From assembly GCF_900106525.1 (NCBI RefSeq), contig NZ_FNOG01000002.1:471347-535346 (forward strand): a DNA stretch of 64,000 nt. The letters run 5' to 3'. Position 1 is the first letter of the stretch; each line of letters begins with the position of its first letter. The notes beneath the pieces are model-generated. The model had not been told where the DNA came from and searched no databases. It worked only from the letters and a program-made list of their open reading frames with translations. The DNA comes from Lysobacter enzymogenes. Its GTDB lineage: Bacteria; Pseudomonadota; Gammaproteobacteria; Xanthomonadales; Xanthomonadaceae. Made by a program: the position numbers and the translations under genes. This document shows, piece after piece, positions 53,102 to 62,848 of this stretch.

Positions 53102-53202
53102 CCTGTAGGAGCGGCGCGAGCCGCGACCGCGACAACGCACCTGCGTCGAAACTTGCGTCGTAGCGGCGTTGTCGCGGTCGCGGCTCGCGCCGCTCCTACA
53201 GG
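53102..53202. repeat. Dispersed inverted repeat, 'TGTAGGAGCGGCGCGAGCCG' family
   Basis: Arms of 35 bases (53102-53136 and 53168-53202) are perfect complements around a 31-base centre, the longest copy of this family in the window. It lies between convergent genes and reaches to within a few bases of the minus-strand stop at 53206. Confidence 0.85.
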
Positions 53203-53205
53203 GGC

Positions 53206-53613
53206 TTACGGCTGCTCTGCCGCCATGTGGACAGAACGCGCCAGGATCCAGCCGTCCAGGCCGTAGCTGGAACTCAGCCAGTAGGCCTTCAGGCCTTCGC
53301 GCTCGACCCACGCCCGCGCCGCTTGGAGGTCGCCGATTTTCCAAGGCCCGCCGGGCCAGCCGTTGCGGCGTGCGCGCAGTTGGATGTCATCCCATTCCTC
53401 CTCGATCAGCGCCTGCGCCGGCGCTTGCTCCAGGTCCAGCACGATGGCCGGCAACAGCGGCGCGTCGAAGCGGTGCGCGAATACGCCCTCGAACTCGATC
53501 CGGAACGGCCCCGGCGCGCTGCCGTGGTGCGGGCGCAACGACAGAATCAACCGGCCGCGCTCGCCGTCGACCTCGTAGCCCACCAGCAGCGCATCGTGCA
53601 GGCCGGCGAACAC
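53206..53613 (-). CDS. Hypothetical protein downstream of a glutaredoxin-like gene
   Basis: I do not recognise this protein. From GTG at 53613, four bases after the preceding stop, it has 135 residues; an ATG at 53655 would add 14 residues and overlap the glutaredoxin-like gene. It contains a beta-rich part (LVGYEVDGERGRLILSLRPHHG, PFRIEFEGVFAHRFD) and a C-terminal segment SSSYGLDGWILARSVHM. There is no signal peptide. The frame ends at the border of a palindromic repeat. Confidence 0.65.
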   Translation of the reverse strand: MFAGLHDALLVGYEVDGERGRLILSLRPHHGSAPGPFRIEFEGVFAHRFDAPLLPAIVLDLEQAPAQALIEEEWDDIQLRARRNGWPGGPWKIGDLQAARAWVEREGLKAYWLSSSYGLDGWILARSVHMAAEQP

Positions 53614-53617
53614 CGCC

Positions 53618-53845
53618 TCAGGCCTGCGCCAGCCAGGCGGCCAGCGTTCGCGCATCGAACGGCCAATCCAGTTCCACCCCGCGCGCCGCGTCGCGCAGCA
53701 CCGGCACCCGCGTGCCGTAGCGTTCTTCCAGCGCCGCGTCCTCGTCGATGAAGACGCTCTCGAACTCCGGCGCGCGCGCCTGCGCCAGCACCGCCAGGGC
53801 CAGGTCGCACAGGTGGCAATCGTCGCGTTGGAACAAAGTCAGCAC
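53618..53845 (-). CDS. Small glutaredoxin-like (thioredoxin-fold) protein
   Basis: The 75-residue protein has a thioredoxin fold with the redox motif Cys10-His-Leu-Cys13 (LFQRDDCHLCD), FIDEDAALEERYGTRVPVLRD with the conserved cis-Pro, and ends in a short helix. It belongs to the NrdH/YruB-like glutaredoxin group. The start is GTG at 53845, preceded by AGGA at a suitable distance. It is divergent from sdaA. Confidence 0.87.
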   Translation of the reverse strand: MLTLFQRDDCHLCDLALAVLAQARAPEFESVFIDEDAALEERYGTRVPVLRDAARGVELDWPFDARTLAAWLAQA

Positions 53846-54057
53846 AGTCGCTTCCTGGTCTCGTCGCCGGCGCTCGGCCGGCAGCTGTTCAATGCGCCCG
53901 GGTATGGCGCGATCGCGTGCGGCGCCGCGCAAATCCGGGCGCGGAGCGACGCGGGCCGCGCGTAGAATAAGCGTATACACGCCCTCGCGGCGCCGGCGCG
54001 CCGCGCCGCCTCGCGCGGGTCGCCAGCAACGTCCGACCCCAGTTGGAGCAGCCAAAC

Positions 54058-55461
<1,404 letters not shown>

Positions 55462-55474
55462 GGACGACCGGGGC

Positions 55475-56191
55475 ATGGACGCGCCGCTGCGGCACATCGA
55501 CGAAGGCCGCGGGCTGTGGCGCTACGCCGAGCGCATCGAAGTGCGCTGCCCGCGCTGCGCCCGCGCCGGCCAGGTGCGCGCGCCGCGCGATAGCCGCGAG
55601 GTGCGCTTCGCCTGCACCGGCTGCGGGCTGAGCGCAGCGACGGTGTCGTGCTGCGGCCTGCACGCCGCGCAACACGATTGGTACGGGCCGGTGCGGTTGT
55701 ACGGCCGCCGGCCCTGCGGCCATTGCGGCCACCAATGGCTCGGCGTGAACCGGATCTACGACGGCAAGCCCGCGCAGACCCCGCAGCGCATCGCCGTGCG
55801 CTGCCCGGTGTGCGCGCGCGACAGCGAGGTCGATGTCGACATGCAGCCGCATCGCGGCCCCGAGCCGCGCGACCCGCACCTGGGCCTGCCGCTGCGCCTG
55901 CTCGAACCGACCCGCCACGGCCTGCTGTGGGCCTACAACGCCGAGCATCTGGACGAACTGCACCGCTATGTCGCCGCGACCCAGCGCGAACGCCTGCGCA
56001 GCGCCGGCAACGCATCGATGATCTCGCGCCTGCCGGCGTGGATGAAGCTGGCGCGGCATCGCGCCGCGGTGCTCAAGGCGCTGCAACGGTTGCAAGCGCG
56101 GCTGGGTGAGGACGACGAAGCGCCGGCGTTCGCCGCGCAACCCGAGCAGGCGCGCAACTTCAACCGCGCCGCGCGCCGCCGGCGCGGCTGA
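55475..56191 (+). CDS. Zinc-ribbon protein with four CxxC pairs
   Basis: The 238-residue protein has four cysteine pairs (Cys25/28, Cys47/50, Cys81/84, Cys110/113) in CPRC, CTGC, CGHC and CPVC, forming two zinc ribbons in the first half. A basic helical half follows ([37 protein letters not shown]). It looks like a TFIIB-type zinc-ribbon hypothetical protein. The function is unknown; nucleic-acid or protein binding is possible. It starts 13 bases after sdaA, so the two are probably cotranscribed. Confidence 0.8.
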   Translation: MDAPLRHIDEGRGLWRYAERIEVRCPRCARAGQVRAPRDSREVRFACTGCGLSAATVSCCGLHAAQHDWYGPVRLYGRRPCGHCGHQWLGVNRIYDGKPAQTPQRIAVRCPVCARDSEVDVDMQPHRGPEPRDPHLGLPLRLLEPTRHGLLWAYNAEHLDELHRYVAATQRERLRSAGNASMISRLPAWMKLARHRAAVLKALQRLQARLGEDDEAPAFAAQPEQARNFNRAARRRRG

Positions 56192-56193
56192 GC

Positions 56194-56892
56194 ATGCGCT
56201 GCCTGGTCCTGCCCGGGCTCGACGGCGGCGGCGCCTTGCTGGCGGACTTCCTCGACGCGATGCGCCCGCGCTTCGATGCGCGCACGCTGGTTTATCCCAA
56301 CGATCCGGCGCTGGGCTACGACGAACTGGTCGAATGGGTGTGGCCGCAATTGCCCGCGCACGAACCGTTCGCGCTGATCGGCGAATCCTTCTCCGGGCCG
56401 GTCGCGATCCGCCTCGCCGCGCGCCGGCCGCGGCAATTGCAGGCGTTGGTGCTGTGCGCATCGTTCGCGCGCGCGCCGCGTCCGCCGTGGTCGCCGCTGG
56501 GAATGGCGGCGCTGCCCGCGTGGACGCACGCCCTGCCGTTGCGGCAGGTGCCGCTGGCCGCGGTCGCGCGTGCGACCTTGGGCCGCTGGTCGACACCGCA
56601 GCGTCGGCAACGGCTGCGCGCCGCGCTGGACGCTTTGCATCCGGCGGTGCTGCGCAAACGGTTGGGCGAGATCGCACGCGTCGACGCGCGCGCGGCGCTG
56701 GCCGAAGTCGCCGCGCCCACGCTGTACTTGCGCGCCACTGCCGACCGGCTGGTGTCGCACGACAGCTGGGACGAGATCCGCCGCGCACGGCCGCACACCG
56801 AATGCATCGCCCTGGATGCACCGCATTTCCTGCTGCAGGCGCGCGCCGGTGAAGCCGCGGCGCAGATCGCGCGCTGGCTCGATCGCTGTTGA
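56194..56892 (+). CDS. Small alpha/beta hydrolase
   Basis: The 232-residue cytosolic protein has the fold's oxyanion segment (LVLPGLDGGGALLADF), nucleophile Ser65 in LIGESFSGPVAIRLA, an acid region (LYLRATADRLVSHDSW) and the catalytic His in LDAPHFLLQA. It belongs to the general alpha/beta-hydrolase superfamily; the substrate is unknown. It starts 2 bases after the zinc-ribbon gene and is likely in the same transcript. Confidence 0.85.
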   Translation: MRCLVLPGLDGGGALLADFLDAMRPRFDARTLVYPNDPALGYDELVEWVWPQLPAHEPFALIGESFSGPVAIRLAARRPRQLQALVLCASFARAPRPPWSPLGMAALPAWTHALPLRQVPLAAVARATLGRWSTPQRRQRLRAALDALHPAVLRKRLGEIARVDARAALAEVAAPTLYLRATADRLVSHDSWDEIRRARPHTECIALDAPHFLLQARAGEAAAQIARWLDRC

Positions 56893-57374
56893 AGCGCGCG
56901 GCGTGGGCTGAGCGAAAGGCGGTGGGCTTGAAGGCCCTCCCACAACAGCGAGGCGACCGATGCGGCTCGTAACAGGGCTCCAGCCTCGGTGCGCTGCGCT
57001 TGGATGCTTTGTGGCGACCGGAGCCGAAAGCGTCGGGCCTGAAGGCCCTCCCACAACAGCGAGGCAACCGATGCGGCTTGTGGGAGGGCTTCAGCCTCGA
57101 TGCGCTGCGCTTGGATGCTTCATGGCGACCTGAGCCGAAAGCATCGGGCCTGAAGCCCCTCCCACCACAGCGAGGCAACCGATGCTACTTGTGGGAGGGG
57201 CTTCAGCCCCGACGCTGTCCGCTCCGACGCAACACACCCCACACCCCTCGCTCACGCTGTTTCATCCCCTGCGCCACACCCGGCGCACACCGCGTGCAGC
57301 CGCACGGATTTCACCGGATTTTGCCCCGCAACATGCGCGTACTATGGCCCGGAGCCCGCCGGAGCCAGCCGCGT
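56893..57374. other. Intergenic region containing a tandem repeat
   Basis: This 482-base gap has no supported gene. Its first two thirds are the 111-bp tandem repeat (56925-57215). The remainder is ordinary GC-rich spacer leading to the molybdenum hydroxylase operon; a GGAG motif precedes the ATG at 57375. Confidence 0.55.
56925..57215. repeat. 111-bp tandem repeat related to the 'GGGCCTGAAGGCCC' palindromes
   Basis: The landmark CCCTCC before CACAACAGCGAGGC recurs at 56935, 57046 and 57157, an exact 111-base period. About two and a half copies are present. Each unit holds GCCTGAAGGCCCTCCCAC plus GTGGGAGGGCTTCAGCC and so matches the dispersed repeats at 10881 and 27062. Units differ by scattered substitutions, which suggests an older duplication. 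Confidence 0.85.
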
Positions 57375-60233
57375 ATGCCAGCCCGCCTCAGCCGCCGCGA
57401 TTTCCTCAAATGCAGCGTGATCGCCGGCATCGGCGTCTACGTCGCCGCGCCCGGCAGCGCCGCGCTCGCCGCCTTGTTCGAACGCGAACGCCTGCGGCCG
57501 ATGCCCTGGGATCCGGCCACCGGCCGCATCCGCTACCGCACCGACGCCACCGCCAAGGCCAGCGGCGAGAAGGTCTTCAGCTTCGACATGCGTTCGCGCG
57601 ACCTGCCCGGCTGGCCGCGCGAACAGGCGCACGCGATGCTGCTGCGCGCGACCCTGGCCGACCGCGTCTACCAAGGCTTCGACCTGTCCTCGCTGCCGGC
57701 CGACCTGCAGCCCGACCGCATCGTGACCGCCGAGGATCTCGCCCGCGACGGCGTCGCTTTCCCCGCGTTCTATGGCGACGACCCGCTGCTGCCGCCGGGC
57801 AAGACCCCGGCCTATCTCGGCCAGGCCGTGGCGCTGCTGATCTGGAACGACTTCGCCCGCTTCCGCGCGGCCAAGAACCGGCTCAGGTTCCGCCCCGAGC
57901 TGATCCGCTGGGGCAAGCAGACCGGCCCGCTCGAACGCGCGCCGTGGGCCACGTTCCGCTACGTGCGCGTCGGCGGCGGCGATGCCTACGCCGACGACGT
58001 GTATTCCAGCTACAAGGACACCGTGCTGTTCCCCTCCGGCTATCGCAAACAAAACCCCGAGTGGGTCAAGGGCGACGCCGGCGGCAAGCTCGACGCGCAA
58101 GGCGTGGCCCACGCCGATGCGATGGACGCCGAACTGGCCGCGCCGGCCGCCGGCAAGCTGGTGATCGAGCGCGAGTACTTCTCGCAATCCATCGACACCG
58201 CGGCGATGGAGCTGGACAACGCCAACGGCTGGTTCGATGCCGAAACAGGCACCGTGCACCTGGTCAGCGCGACCCAATCGCCGAACGAAATCGCCGAAGA
58301 CGGCGCGCGCATGCTGGCCGCGACGCGCTTCGGGGTGAAGCGGCTGGTGCTGCATCCCTGCTACACCGTCGGTTACGGCTCCAAGGACCACAACCCGTTC
58401 CCGTTCGTGGCGTTGATGGCCGCGCTGTACGGCGGCGGCCGGCCGGTGCGGCTGGCCAACGATCGCTACGAGCAGTTCCAGTCCAGCCTCAAGCGCCACA
58501 GCTTCCGCATGCATTACCGGCTGCAGGCCGACCGCGCCAGCGGCAAGTTCGAGATATTCCACGGCCGCATGACCGGCGACGGCGGCGGACGGATGAACTT
58601 CTCGCCCTCGGTGTGCCTGGTCGCGGCGACCGCGGCGCAGTCGATCTATTACTTTCCGCGCAGCGATCTGAGCAGCACCGTGATCGCCTCGCGCGCGCTC
58701 GACGCCGGCTCGGCGCGCGGCTACGGCACCTTGCAGAGCATGGGCGCGACCGAGATGCTGATCGACGAAATCGCCGCCGAGCTCAAGCTCGATCCGATCG
58801 AACTGCGCCTGCGCAACGTGTTCGCCACCGGCATGAAGAACACCCAGGGCGCGATCCCGGCCGGCGCCCAGCGCGCCGACGAGGTGCTGCGCAAATCGCG
58901 CGAGCATCCGCTGTGGACGCGGCGCGACCAGCGCAAGCGCGAGTACGAAGCCGCCCATCCCGGCAAGCGCTACGGCGTCGGCTACGGCTGCGTGCAGAAG
59001 GATTACGGCACCGGCGGCGAGGCCGCGTTCGCCGAAGTCGCGCTGACCCCGCAGGGCCGCATCCGCCTGCGCCACATCGGCATCGAGATGGGCACCGGCA
59101 TGGCGACCAGCCAGGCGGTGGTATGCGCGACCTGGCTGGGCCGCCCGGCCGACGAGGTGCTGACCGGCGAAACCGACTGGTCGGCGCTGCCGATGCACGC
59201 CACCGACGACACCTGGACCATGTCGCAGGCGACCCAGGACGCGCACGTCGGCGATCCGCGCTGGACGCCGAACTACACCAGCCCGTCCAGCGCCAGCAAC
59301 TCGGCGTTCTTCTTCAGCCACGCCACCCGCGAAGCGGCGCGGCTGGTGTTCACCCAGGGCTTGTGGCCGGCGGCGCTGGCGCTGTGGGGCCAGGGCTTCG
59401 GCGGCGGCCAGCTCGCGCCGCTGGCGGTGCGGCGCGAGGACGCGCGCTGGGTCGAAGGCAGGCTCAGCGCGGCCGGCCTGGCGCCGCTGACGCTGCAGCA
59501 ACTCGCGGCCAAGGCCTTCGAACTCGGCCTGGCCACCGGCGCGACCGTGCACGGCTTCAACCGCTGGCAATGGGCCGAGGCCGACTATCCGCTGTCCGGC
59601 GACGACGCGCGCCTGCCGCTGGACGGCGTCGCCCTGCGCTGGGGCGACGGCCGCGGCGCCGGCGCGGGCACGCCGACCGCCGACGGCTATCGCATGATCG
59701 AACGCAGCCGCGCGCATTACCCACCGACCCAACGCAACAATGCCGGCGTGACCTATTACGCGGCCATCGGCACGATCGCCGAAGTCGCGGTCGATACCGC
59801 GACCGGTCAGGTCGAACTGCTCGATCATCATTCGATTCTCGAATGCGGCACGCCGATCGTTCCCGAGCTGGTGTCGAGCCAGTTGCAAGGCGGGCTGGCG
59901 ATGGGCATCGGCCACGCCCTGCACGAGTTGCTGCCGCTGTACGAAGGCGGCCCCGGCGACGGCACCTGGAACTTCAACCGCTACACCCTGCCGCGCGCGC
60001 GCGACGTCGCGGTGTGGGCGCAGAGCGGCGAGCTGCTGCCGCCGCTGTCGCCGAGCGACGCGCCCAAGGGCATCGCCGAGGTGGTGATGATCGCGATCGT
60101 TCCGGCCATCGCCAACGCAGTGACGCACGCCACCGGGCTGCGTCTGCGCGAATTGCCGATCACCCCCGACAAAGTGCTGGCCGCGCTCGTGGCCGCCGAA
60201 GCCGCGCAGCGCGCGCGCGAGGCCCACGCATGA
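57375..60233 (+). CDS. Molybdopterin-dependent hydroxylase large subunit, Tat-exported (IorB-like)
   Basis: The 952-residue protein starts with a twin-arginine signal (SRRDFLKCS, then a hydrophobic stretch), so it should be folded with cofactor and exported to the periplasm. The rest is the xanthine-oxidase-family Mo subunit: VGYGSKDHNPFPF, AGSARGYGTLQSMGATEMLIDEIA, GIEMGTGMATSQAVV, DHHSILECGTPIVPELVSSQLQGGLAMGIGHAL and KGIAEVVMIAIVPAIANAV, with the region of the catalytic Glu. Relatives oxidise aldehydes or N-heterocycles. It is coupled by 4-base overlaps to a 2Fe-2S subunit and a cytochrome c. A start at 57333 is possible but would put the twin Arg further from the N-terminus. Confidence 0.9.
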   Translation: MPARLSRRDFLKCSVIAGIGVYVAAPGSAALAALFERERLRPMPWDPATGRIRYRTDATAKASGEKVFSFDMRSRDLPGWPREQAHAMLLRATLADRVYQGFDLSSLPADLQPDRIVTAEDLARDGVAFPAFYGDDPLLPPGKTPAYLGQAVALLIWNDFARFRAAKNRLRFRPELIRWGKQTGPLERAPWATFRYVRVGGGDAYADDVYSSYKDTVLFPSGYRKQNPEWVKGDAGGKLDAQGVAHADAMDAELAAPAAGKLVIEREYFSQSIDTAAMELDNANGWFDAETGTVHLVSATQSPNEIAEDGARMLAATRFGVKRLVLHPCYTVGYGSKDHNPFPFVALMAALYGGGRPVRLANDRYEQFQSSLKRHSFRMHYRLQADRASGKFEIFHGRMTGDGGGRMNFSPSVCLVAATAAQSIYYFPRSDLSSTVIASRALDAGSARGYGTLQSMGATEMLIDEIAAELKLDPIELRLRNVFATGMKNTQGAIPAGAQRADEVLRKSREHPLWTRRDQRKREYEAAHPGKRYGVGYGCVQKDYGTGGEAAFAEVALTPQGRIRLRHIGIEMGTGMATSQAVVCATWLGRPADEVLTGETDWSALPMHATDDTWTMSQATQDAHVGDPRWTPNYTSPSSASNSAFFFSHATREAARLVFTQGLWPAALALWGQGFGGGQLAPLAVRREDARWVEGRLSAAGLAPLTLQQLAAKAFELGLATGATVHGFNRWQWAEADYPLSGDDARLPLDGVALRWGDGRGAGAGTPTADGYRMIERSRAHYPPTQRNNAGVTYYAAIGTIAEVAVDTATGQVELLDHHSILECGTPIVPELVSSQLQGGLAMGIGHALHELLPLYEGGPGDGTWNFNRYTLPRARDVAVWAQSGELLPPLSPSDAPKGIAEVVMIAIVPAIANAVTHATGLRLRELPITPDKVLAALVAAEAAQRAREAHA

Positions 60234-60811
60234 GCCAGAGCAGCCTGCGCCTGAAACCCTTGAGCCTGCGCATCAACGGCCGCAGCCACGGCCCCATCGA
60301 CGTGCCCGACGACATGATGCTGGTCGACGTGCTGCACGAATACCTCGGCCTCACCGGCACCCGCTTCGGCTGCGGCCAGGGCGTGTGCCGCGCCTGCACG
60401 GTCATCGTCGACGATGAGCACGGCCCGCGCGAAGTGCGCAGCTGCATCACCGGCGCGCATTACTTCCAAGGCAAGTCGATCCGTACCGTCGAAGGCCACG
60501 CAAAGCGCGACGCCGACGGCGCGCTGGTGGAACTGTCGGCCGTGCAGCAGGCGTTTCTCGATCACTTCAGTTTCCAGTGCGGCTATTGCACGCCGGGGTT
60601 CGTCAATGCGGCGACGGTGTTGCTCGAGCGCCTGGGCCAGCAGCCGACGCGCGAGTACGCGCGCGACGAGCTGCGCGCGCTGATCCTGGAAGCGCTCAAT
60701 CCGCATCTGTGCCGCTGCACCGGCTATGTGCGCTATTACCAGGCGGTCGAGGACTTGGCGCTCAAGCTGCCCAACGTGCGGGTGCGCGCGCAAGCGGAGA
60801 CGCCGCGATGA
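60230..60811 (+). CDS. [2Fe-2S] small subunit of the molybdenum hydroxylase (IorA/CoxS-like)
   Basis: The 193-residue protein has a plant-type ferredoxin site (Cys48, Cys53, Cys56, Cys72 in RFGCGQGVCRACTV and SCITG) and a second helical 2Fe-2S site (Cys117, Cys120, Cys161, Cys163 in QCGYCTPGF and HLCRCTGYVRYY). It relays electrons from the Mo centre. There is no signal peptide, so it is presumably co-exported with the Tat-bearing large subunit. Overlaps of 4 bases on both sides show tight coupling. Confidence 0.95.
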   Translation: MSQSSLRLKPLSLRINGRSHGPIDVPDDMMLVDVLHEYLGLTGTRFGCGQGVCRACTVIVDDEHGPREVRSCITGAHYFQGKSIRTVEGHAKRDADGALVELSAVQQAFLDHFSFQCGYCTPGFVNAATVLLERLGQQPTREYARDELRALILEALNPHLCRCTGYVRYYQAVEDLALKLPNVRVRAQAETPR

Positions 60812-62082
60812 GCAAGCGCCGCTGGAAACGCCTGATCCTGTGGGCGCTGCTGATCGCGCTGGTGTGGTTGGCCGTGGACGCGTTGATCGGCGGGTGGTAT
60901 CGCCGCGGGCCAGCGGTGCAGGTGACGGCCACGCCGGCCCAGATCGAACGCGGCAAGTATTTGGTCGCCGCCGCCGACTGCGCCGCCTGCCACACCGCCG
61001 ACGGCGGCGCGCCGTTCGCCGGCGGGGTGCCGCTGGCCTCTCCGTTCGGCGTCATCCACGGCACCAACATCACCCCCGACGCCGACACCGGCATCGGCCG
61101 CTACAGCGCCGACGATTTCTTCCACACCATCACCCGCGGCGAAGCGCGCGACGGCCACCAGCTGTATCCGGCCATGCCCTATGTGTCTTACAAGACCATC
61201 CAGCGCGCCGACAGCGACGCGATCTACGCCTATCTGATGACGCGCCCGGCGGTGAAGCAGGACAACCTCGCCAACGGCGTCGGCTTTCCGTTCAACATCC
61301 GCACCGGCATCCACGCCTGGAACCTGCTGTTCGCCGGCGCGCAGGCACGGCCGGCCTCGCAGGGGCAATCGCCGGCGTGGAAACGCGGCGAGTACTTGGT
61401 CGAAACCCTCGGCCATTGCGGCGAATGCCACAGCCCGCGCGGCTGGCTCGGTCAGGTCGACCGCGCACAGCCGCTGGCCGGCAACGCTGCACTCGGCCGT
61501 TTCGCTGCGCCCGCGCTGACCCCGCAAGCGCTGGCCGAACGCGGCTGGGACCGCGCCGGCCTGCAGGCCTATCTCGCCGGCGGCATCGCCGCGCACGCGG
61601 TGGCCTCCGACGAAATGCTCAAGGTGGTGAACCTGTCGACGCGCTGGCTCAGCGCGCAGGACATCGACGCCATCGCCACCTATCTGCTCGGCGATGCGCC
61701 GCCCGCAGCCGCCGCATGGACGGCCGCCGCCGCGACCGGCGGCGACGCGCCCGCGCAATCGCACTACTTCGCCCTGTGCGCCGGCTGCCACGGCCGCGAC
61801 GGCCAGGGCGTGCCGCACGTCGCTCCGGCGCTGGCCGGCAACACCGGCGTGCGCGATGCCGATGCGCACAACCTGATCGTCGCGATCCTCGACGGCCTGC
61901 CCGAACACGATCTGCCGGGGCTGGAGCGGATGCAGGAGATGCCCGGTTTCGCCGATCAATTGGACGACCGCGAAGTCGCCGCGCTGGCGCAGTGGCTGCG
62001 CGGGCGTTACGGCGGGCAGAGCGCGGCGGTCGATCCGGCGCAGGTGCGCCGCTTGCGCGAGGCGGCGGGCGCGAAGCACTGA
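60808..62082 (+). CDS. Membrane-anchored tri-haem cytochrome c (electron acceptor of the hydroxylase)
   Basis: The 424-residue protein has one N-terminal membrane helix (about residues 10-28) and three CxxCH haem sites: Cys58-Cys61-His62 (CAACH), Cys204-Cys207-His208 (CGECH) and Cys324-Cys327-His328 (CAGCH). This is the three-domain layout of alcohol/aldehyde dehydrogenase cytochrome subunits. It would take electrons from the 2Fe-2S subunit to the quinone pool or an oxidase, which explains the lack of an FAD subunit in the operon. Confidence 0.94.
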   Translation: MSKRRWKRLILWALLIALVWLAVDALIGGWYRRGPAVQVTATPAQIERGKYLVAAADCAACHTADGGAPFAGGVPLASPFGVIHGTNITPDADTGIGRYSADDFFHTITRGEARDGHQLYPAMPYVSYKTIQRADSDAIYAYLMTRPAVKQDNLANGVGFPFNIRTGIHAWNLLFAGAQARPASQGQSPAWKRGEYLVETLGHCGECHSPRGWLGQVDRAQPLAGNAALGRFAAPALTPQALAERGWDRAGLQAYLAGGIAAHAVASDEMLKVVNLSTRWLSAQDIDAIATYLLGDAPPAAAAWTAAAATGGDAPAQSHYFALCAGCHGRDGQGVPHVAPALAGNTGVRDADAHNLIVAILDGLPEHDLPGLERMQEMPGFADQLDDREVAALAQWLRGRYGGQSAAVDPAQVRRLREAAGAKH

Positions 62083-62225
62083 AACTCGCGCGCCGGCGGG
62101 GCCGGCGTGCGGGTTGGCTCCAGCGGGTTCGTCCAATCAGATTCGCTCAATCGAACCTCTTCAACCGAGCTCACTCAGTTGGGTGCGCTTGATCGATCCC
62201 GCTCAATCGAACGCACCGATCGCGC

Positions 62226-62702
62226 TCACTCTTCCGAGTAGGCCTGCACCGAAGTGGTCTGGACGATGCCCGGCGCATCGCTGTTGCGCTTGTACTGGCG
62301 CGGATCGGCCAGCGCCAACGCGCACGCGGCCGGGTCGCCTTCGATCCGGATCGCCGCGCCGTTGAGCCGCAGGTGCACCACCTGCGGCCGTTCCATTCCC
62401 GGCGGCGTGTAGAACGTCGCGCGGTGGCCGCGCAGCACCACTGCGTTGGCGCCCTGCGCGGCGGCCGCGTCGGCCAGCCGCTCGAACGCGCGGCCGTAGT
62501 GCACCGCCGGGGGTTTCTTGTCCAGCGAGGCCTCGGTGGCGCGAATGCCCGCTTCGATGCTCACTACGCCGAGCTTGCGGTGTTCGCAGGCCGGCGTGTC
62601 GGTCAGCACCGGCGGACGCTCGGCCGCAGTAGCCGACGCGGTCAGCGCCGCCCATCCGATCCACACGGCCGCCAGGCCGCGCATTGCGATGCGTTCGTGC
62701 AT
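62226..62702 (-). CDS. Small exported hypothetical protein
   Basis: The 158-residue protein has a signal peptide (MRGLAAVWIGWAALTASATA, cleavage about residue 27) and a mature domain of about 130 residues with one early Cys (TPACEHRKLGVVSIEAG) and FERLADAAAAQGANAVVLRGHRATFYT. The latter segment is reminiscent of YbjQ/RcsF-like folds. The function is unknown. The ATG at 62702 follows a GGGGG-rich Shine-Dalgarno; an ATG six codons inside (62684) is an alternative. It is divergent from the secreted hydrolase. Confidence 0.7.
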   Translation of the reverse strand: MHERIAMRGLAAVWIGWAALTASATAAERPPVLTDTPACEHRKLGVVSIEAGIRATEASLDKKPPAVHYGRAFERLADAAAAQGANAVVLRGHRATFYTPPGMERPQVVHLRLNGAAIRIEGDPAACALALADPRQYKRNSDAPGIVQTTSVQAYSEE

Positions 62703-62848
62703 TCCAGCCCCCTGCTGCGCGCCCGCGTGCGCGCGTCCGGCGCCGCGTCGCGACCGCAGGCGCGTGCGGACTATAGCCCAATGCATTACGGCGGCCGCGG
62801 CGACGCTGTCCTACGATGGCCTGCCGTCACCCACGCCGAGGCCACGCC

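Noticed and set aside
56925..57215. Possible CRISPR array because of regularly spaced repeats
   Set aside because: The spacing is a full 111-bp tandem unit in which the supposed spacers are also repeated; there are no unique spacers and no cas genes.
57182..60811. A 1209-residue plus-strand frame overlapping the molybdenum hydroxylase and joined to the 2Fe-2S subunit
   Set aside because: Only its last 193 residues (from 60230) are a real protein; the earlier part is an out-of-frame Arg-rich shadow of the large subunit, not a fusion.
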